Shown here one piece after another: positions 33,085-37,014 of a DNA stretch of 37,014 bases. Origin of the DNA: an uncultured Cryomorphaceae bacterium (GTDB taxonomy: Bacteria > Bacteroidota > Bacteroidia > Flavobacteriales > Schleiferiaceae); assembly GCA_913060465.1 (NCBI GenBank), contig CAJXTR010000006.1:1-37014 (forward strand), given 5' to 3'. Under the pieces are notes generated by a model. The model worked only from the letters and a program-made list of their open reading frames with translations. It made no database searches and was not told the origin of the DNA. Both the position numbers and the translations under genes were made by a program. How positions within the stretch are numbered: the stretch's first letter is position 1; every line of letters begins with the position of its first letter.

Positions 33085-34190
33085 TCGAGTGGCGAATTTT
33101 GAGCAATATGTAACCCGTATCCATGCACACCAATGCGCTTTATGGGGTTATTGGTCAATAAATCTATGTTTTTGATTCCTAAAAAGCGAATGATTTGTGC
33201 TCCAACACCGAAATCGCGCGTGTCTTTACTGAAAGAAGTCTGCTGCCCTTCATTATTTGCTTTGAAGGATCGGATTCTACTCATTAGGCGATTTCCACTT
33301 GGTTCTTGATTCATGTAAATGATCGCTCCTTTGCCGCGTTTACTGATCCCTTTCAATGAACGCTCAAGCTGAGAAGATTCGTTGCTCGTTAGTAAGTGGA
33401 AGATATCATTTGCTACTCCAGCGCTTTGAATACGAACCGGAACTACCTCATCTTGCTCCCATGCACCCATCGTTAAAGCTAAATGGACTTGGTGATTGGT
33501 TTTCTGTTCAAACGCATGAAGTGTAAAGTCGCCGTATGGTGTTGATATTTCAAACTTCTCAGCAAGGTCTATAAGACTCTCTTTTTCCATTCGATAGGCC
33601 ACTAAATCCTCAATGGAGATAATCTTTAGATCATGCTTTTTCGCAATCTCTTTAAGTTGTGGTAGTCGAGCCATCGTACCGTCCTCATTCATGATTTCTA
33701 CAATCACTCCGGCAGGAGGTAATCCCGCTAACCTTGCTAAATCTACCGCGGCCTCAGTATGACCTACACGGCGGAGTACACCACCTTGTTTTGCAATCAA
33801 GGGAAAAATATGCCCAGGACGTGCGAGTTGATCTGGCTTTATAGTGGGATCTACGAGCGCCTTAACTGTCATGTAGCGGTCGTAAGCACTAATGCCTGTA
33901 GTACATCCTTCACCAATACGATCAATACTCACGGTGAAGGCAGTTTTATTAGGGTCGGTGTTGTTTGTTACCATTGGAGGAAGGTCCAATTCCTCGGCAC
34001 GCTGTGGCAAAATAGGGGTACAAATGAGGCCACGACCCTCAGTTGCCATGAAGTTGATCATATCAGGCGTTACCTGTGAGGCCGCAGCGACAAAATCTCC
34101 TTCATTCTCGCGATCTTCATCATCTACAACAATGACTACTTTACCTGCAACAATGTCTACTAATGCTTCTTCAATGGTATTAAGACTCAT
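33081..34190 (-). CDS. ribB: 3,4-dihydroxy-2-butanone 4-phosphate synthase fused to a degenerate GTP cyclohydrolase II domain
   Basis: RibB makes dihydroxybutanone phosphate from ribulose 5-phosphate for riboflavin. The N-terminal domain is intact: DDEDRENEGDF (23-33), TTGISAYDR, RPGHIFPL (124-131), GHTEAAVDLARLAG (143-156). The C-terminal domain keeps TPYGDF (217-222), DFGVGAQI and LTNNPIKRIGVHGYG, but the three zinc Cys region reads IQSAGVANDIFHLLTS with no Cys. QEGRG is QEPSG, so the catalytic Arg is gone; it should not hydrolyse GTP. The ATG at 34190 is chosen; a longer frame from 34268 lies inside the glycosyltransferase gene. Overlap 11 bases. Confidence 0.92.
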   Translation of the reverse strand: MSLNTIEEALVDIVAGKVVIVVDDEDRENEGDFVAAASQVTPDMINFMATEGRGLICTPILPQRAEELDLPPMVTNNTDPNKTAFTVSIDRIGEGCTTGISAYDRYMTVKALVDPTIKPDQLARPGHIFPLIAKQGGVLRRVGHTEAAVDLARLAGLPPAGVIVEIMNEDGTMARLPQLKEIAKKHDLKIISIEDLVAYRMEKESLIDLAEKFEISTPYGDFTLHAFEQKTNHQVHLALTMGAWEQDEVVPVRIQSAGVANDIFHLLTSNESSQLERSLKGISKRGKGAIIYMNQEPSGNRLMSRIRSFKANNEGQQTSFSKDTRDFGVGAQIIRFLGIKNIDLLTNNPIKRIGVHGYGLHIAQNSPLD

Positions 34191-35316
34191 CTTGATTTCT
34201 TTTTGTGGGTTGCCAAACGCTGGATTGTACACCTTTTCCATAGGTAATGAACCCTTTAAGCATCGCAACGTTCATAGCGCAAAAGTACACTATAGGACCT
34301 GCCCCGCGGTAGATTAAATATTCAACTGCTATAATTCCAAACGCTAGGGCTAGTAAGTAAAAGCCATAAGGTATGAACGGGAGTGTTACTAGCATTAATA
34401 TCAAGGCTTGCGGGGTAGTCCAGCGCATTATCTTATGCATTAAGAACGCAGTACCAAATGGGAATGGATTGCGCAACACCAGGCCGCTAAACCTACTGAG
34501 ATTTTGGAAGTTACCGATACTAATTCTGGTCTTTCTCTTGTATTCCTCCTTCAAGGAAGTACTCACATCCTCAAATCCCAAGGCCTTAGGATTGTAATAG
34601 ATGCATTTTTCCCGCTGGATAAGTTGGACAGTCTGAAAGAAGTCCTCCATGAAAGTGTGAGGAGGGATTGGCTTCCAAAGTGCTTTTCGCATACTGTACA
34701 ATCCACCTTCCATGCCTAGACAAAAGCCATATTTATTGCTTTCTGCAAGTCTGATCTTGTTTTCAAGATTGAGGTAAACTTTTTCAGTTTTCGCTGTATT
34801 TCCTTCGATAGTTGCGGCTTTGTAGGTGAGATTACCAGCTACGGCTGCGTATTCTCCGGTAGCAATAGGACGGACCAATTCCTCAATGGTTTTCTCATTG
34901 AAAATAATATTGGCATCCGTGGCAATGATAATTTCTCCACTACACAACTCGACCAATGTATTGATAGTGGCCGATTTTCCGGAACGAACCTCATTAATAT
35001 GTAGGTGAAGATTAGGATACTTGGTTTGGAGCGACCTAATAATATCATCCTGACCGTCATTACTGAGATCTGATCCTATCCAAACTTCCAGCTGCTCAGG
35101 GGGATATTGCGTGTTAAATATGCTCTCAATTTTCTGAGCAATGACGCCACTTTCATTGTAGGCGGCAAAAATTACACTGACCTTTGGAGTGAGCTCAGTA
35201 TAGCTGTATCCCTTGTGTTTACCGGGAAAGATTAATTGCCAAAGCGGATAAATTGCATAGGGCACGAGCACCCAAAATAAGGCACTGAAGAATATAAAAA
35301 GGGCTATTGTTCCCAT
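34180..35316 (-). CDS. Family 2 glycosyltransferase, membrane-bound
   Basis: The 378-residue protein has an N-terminal membrane segment (about 3-30), a GT-A domain with KVSVIFAAYNESGVI (about 44-58), GSDLSNDGQDD (nucleotide-sugar Asp), the TDANIIF acidic motif and MEDFFQ. It also has two C-terminal membrane segments near 290-345. It adds a sugar from a nucleotide donor, probably on the cytoplasmic face. The acceptor is unknown. It overlaps the next glycosyltransferase by 13 bases and ribB by 11 bases. Confidence 0.9.
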   Translation of the reverse strand: MGTIALFIFFSALFWVLVPYAIYPLWQLIFPGKHKGYSYTELTPKVSVIFAAYNESGVIAQKIESIFNTQYPPEQLEVWIGSDLSNDGQDDIIRSLQTKYPNLHLHINEVRSGKSATINTLVELCSGEIIIATDANIIFNEKTIEELVRPIATGEYAAVAGNLTYKAATIEGNTAKTEKVYLNLENKIRLAESNKYGFCLGMEGGLYSMRKALWKPIPPHTFMEDFFQTVQLIQREKCIYYNPKALGFEDVSTSLKEEYKRKTRISIGNFQNLSRFSGLVLRNPFPFGTAFLMHKIMRWTTPQALILMLVTLPFIPYGFYLLALAFGIIAVEYLIYRGAGPIVYFCAMNVAMLKGFITYGKGVQSSVWQPTKRNQDES

Positions 35317-36476
35317 AGGATTTTTAAGGCCTGCAAGGTAGCGCCCATTCCAAACCTATTCAAGATGTCCTCTTGAGTTTTACGCCCTAGTTCTAATGAT
35401 TGGTCTGGATGCTCCATTAGAGTTGATAAGACCTCTGCCATTTGATTCGGGTCCGATTGGATGAAGTAGTTTTCCTCAGAGGATTCAAAAATACCTTCGG
35501 CTCCAATAGAAGTACTGACCATCGGGATGCCTTGAGCGGCCAATTCTAAAATCTTTATTCGCATGCCAGAGCCCGCCAAAAGCGGAACTATACTGATCCC
35601 GTTTGCTTCTCGGAATGCATTCGCATCCTCAACACGACCATGGAAAAAGACATTTGGATGTTGCTTGAAATCGAGTTCATCAGGAGGATTGTTCCCTGCA
35701 ATGTGAAATTCTGCTTGAGGCATCCGTTTCAATACGATCGGCCAAACTTTTGCTAAAAACCATTGAATTCCTTGAACATTCGGAGCCCAATCGAGAGCAC
35801 CGAGATGATGACACTTAAAGGGTTTAATAGAAGAAGGGGCGGTCTGTGGAAGAACCGTGTTAGGGAAAAATCCAACTTTAGGATTTAAGGATTTGAACCA
35901 AATGGAATCCTTGGGTGAAATGGTCCAAATGGCATTAACCTGTTGACTTATATGGGTTTCGAAGCGTTGTAAACGCTGAGATTGAATTTTGAGATACACC
36001 CTCTTAAGGGTATTGGGCTCATTTTGAGCTAATCGATCCCAGATGACCCATTCTACATTGTGAGCCCGCAAAATCACGCGCTTGGCTTTTCGTTGCGCAA
36101 GATCTAGATATTTCCCCATGAAAGCACCTTCAATGATGATCGTATGGAAGAATTGGTCCTCGAAGGCGCTCAACTCTCGGACAACTGGAGGTAAATAGAA
36201 TCGGCTAACATGGTAAGGTGAACCTTCAATTAAGTTTCCTAACGCACCTAAAAGCGAAGGAGAGGTATTGGCATCAAAGAATCTAAAGTGAACACTTGGC
36301 GCTTTTTGGATAAATATTTCTGGACTCTTCTTATGCTTATCGGGATTAATAGCAAAGTACCAAAGGTCCATATTGCCCTGTTCTACGAGCGCCTCAAGCA
36401 ATCTGGCCATCGCAATAGAGCTGCCATCTTCCGCAGGGTAGGGAATCTTATTCGAAAGAATGAGAACCTTATCCAT
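35304..36476 (-). CDS. Family 4 (GT-B) glycosyltransferase
   Basis: The 390 residues from MDKVLILSNKIPYP fold as GT-B: an N-terminal Rossmann region (SNKIPYPAEDGSSIAMARLL) and a C-terminal donor domain with FHGRVEDANAF, GSGMRIKILELAAQGIP and STSIGAEGIF, the E-x7-E type motif. The substrate is unknown. I start at the ATG 36476 because the frame continues upstream to 36503 inside the LptF/G gene, with no conserved sequence there; the overlap with that gene is ATGGATAA (8 bases). Confidence 0.88.
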   Translation of the reverse strand: MDKVLILSNKIPYPAEDGSSIAMARLLEALVEQGNMDLWYFAINPDKHKKSPEIFIQKAPSVHFRFFDANTSPSLLGALGNLIEGSPYHVSRFYLPPVVRELSAFEDQFFHTIIIEGAFMGKYLDLAQRKAKRVILRAHNVEWVIWDRLAQNEPNTLKRVYLKIQSQRLQRFETHISQQVNAIWTISPKDSIWFKSLNPKVGFFPNTVLPQTAPSSIKPFKCHHLGALDWAPNVQGIQWFLAKVWPIVLKRMPQAEFHIAGNNPPDELDFKQHPNVFFHGRVEDANAFREANGISIVPLLAGSGMRIKILELAAQGIPMVSTSIGAEGIFESSEENYFIQSDPNQMAEVLSTLMEHPDQSLELGRKTQEDILNRFGMGATLQALKILWEQ

Positions 36477-37014
36477 TCTTCTTCTTTCTTGCCCAGCGAG
36501 CACTTAAGGCACTAAACCATTCTCCAGAGATTAGTGCTTTATCGGTTGATGCACTGTAGGTTAGCCAAAAAGCGATGGGAGCTAAAATCATTGAAGGAAG
36601 CCACGTTGCAATCAATGGATCCATCAATTCTTCACGTCCCATTTTTTCGAATGTGGTGTTTAACACATGGAATATCAAGAAAGCGATGGTGGAAATAACT
36701 AGTGGTAAACCGATCCCACCTTTGCGTATTATGCTCCCTAAGGGTGCGCCAATGAAGAACATGATTAACACACTAATACCAAGTGCGTATTTTTTATAGT
36801 ACTCAAGCCAATGGCGGAGTCTTGTTTCGTTGCGCCACTCCATTTCACGGTCCATTTGGCGCAGATAATCTAGGTTAGAGCGAGCGAGGCGTATGGCGTT
36901 CTGAGAAGCCCGTAGACGCATCCCGCTGAGCAGATTCTTCATCAAATCTTCTCGCAGCACTTCTGTAGCATTTGCTTTATCTACCTCGATATAATCGAAT
37001 TTGTACTTGCCGTT
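36469..37014 (-). CDS. LptF/LptG-family permease, C-terminal part (runs off right edge)
   Basis: The minus strand is open from the window edge (NGKYKFDYIEVDK...) to a TAA at 36469: 181 codons of the 3' end. It contains membrane segments near KKYALGISVLIMFFIGAPLGS, IGLPLVISTIAFLIFHVL and LPSMILAPIAFWLTYSAS, and the GAPLGSIIRKGG motif of LptF/LptG, the permeases of the LPS transport ABC complex. The N-terminal half and the periplasmic domain are outside the window. It is upstream of the glycosyltransferases. Confidence 0.87.
   Translation of the reverse strand, partial: NGKYKFDYIEVDKANATEVLREDLMKNLLSGMRLRASQNAIRLARSNLDYLRQMDREMEWRNETRLRHWLEYYKKYALGISVLIMFFIGAPLGSIIRKGGIGLPLVISTIAFLIFHVLNTTFEKMGREELMDPLIATWLPSMILAPIAFWLTYSASTDKALISGEWFSALSARWARKKKNG

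Noticed and set aside
33892-34317. 141-codon plus-strand ORF
   Set aside because: It is antisense to ribB and the glycosyltransferase end, with low-complexity Ser/Thr content; both opposite-strand genes are clear.

Overview
The window looks like a chromosomal segment of a Bacteroidota bacterium, probably of the Flavobacteriales (Cryomorphaceae/Schleiferiaceae-like; the rank is inference). The signs are a C-terminal type IX secretion (T9SS) sorting domain, DUF5683 and DUF5723 proteins, a WbqC-family protein, a long NusB, a RibB fused to a degenerate GTP cyclohydrolase II domain, several TAnnTTTG promoter -7 boxes of the Bacteroidota type, and weak Shine-Dalgarno sequences. Gene density is very high and no rRNA, tRNA, transposon or CRISPR array was seen.

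Layout. 1-2063 (-): the 5' part of a large secreted MAM-like/fibronectin III protein that runs off the left edge. 2192-3553 (+): a sodium:solute symporter. 3551-3770 (-): a compact unit with a promoter, a 35-codon ORF and a terminator, not previously obvious. 3822-12613 (-): a probable operon parA-parB-DUF5683-dapB-lepB-wbqC-like-acyl-CoA carboxylase beta-T9SS cargo. 12692-14461 (-): an ABC exporter half-transporter, divergent from nusB-DUF1573-yajC-YbbR-like-coaE (14595-17785, +), with a 26-codon leader ORF overlapping the nusB start. 17761-21434 (-): a DHFR-fold reductase, a PIN-PhoH ATPase and pckA; the pckA promoter carries a perfect 18-bp palindrome. 21553-21903 (-) is a DUF423 membrane protein, divergent from a saccharopine dehydrogenase-like gene (21986-23344, +).

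23341-25570 (-) is the rpsP-rimM-membrane protein-trmN6 translation cluster, and 25667-26650 (-) is a GHMP sugar kinase. 26754-28536 (+) is the least recognisable part: a possible 41-codon ORF, two small helical proteins of unknown function, and a DUF58 protein without an adjacent MoxR ATPase, closed by a strong terminator. 28564-32194 (-) encodes a lipoprotein and a DUF5723 outer-membrane protein. 32254-37014 (-) is an overlapping run: an LptF/LptG permease (cut by the right edge), two glycosyltransferases, RibB with a catalytically degenerate RibA-like domain, and an ABC-exporter-like membrane protein lacking an ATPase domain.

Most of the window is housekeeping: chromosome partitioning, lysine/peptidoglycan precursor synthesis, protein secretion, translation, CoA, riboflavin and gluconeogenesis. 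The parts most worth a second look are the 3.6-kb micro-gene, the 26.7-28.5 kb cassette, the pckA operator, the nusB leader ORF, the yajC terminator abutting the next start codon, and the ATPase-less exporter domain in the glycosyltransferase operon.
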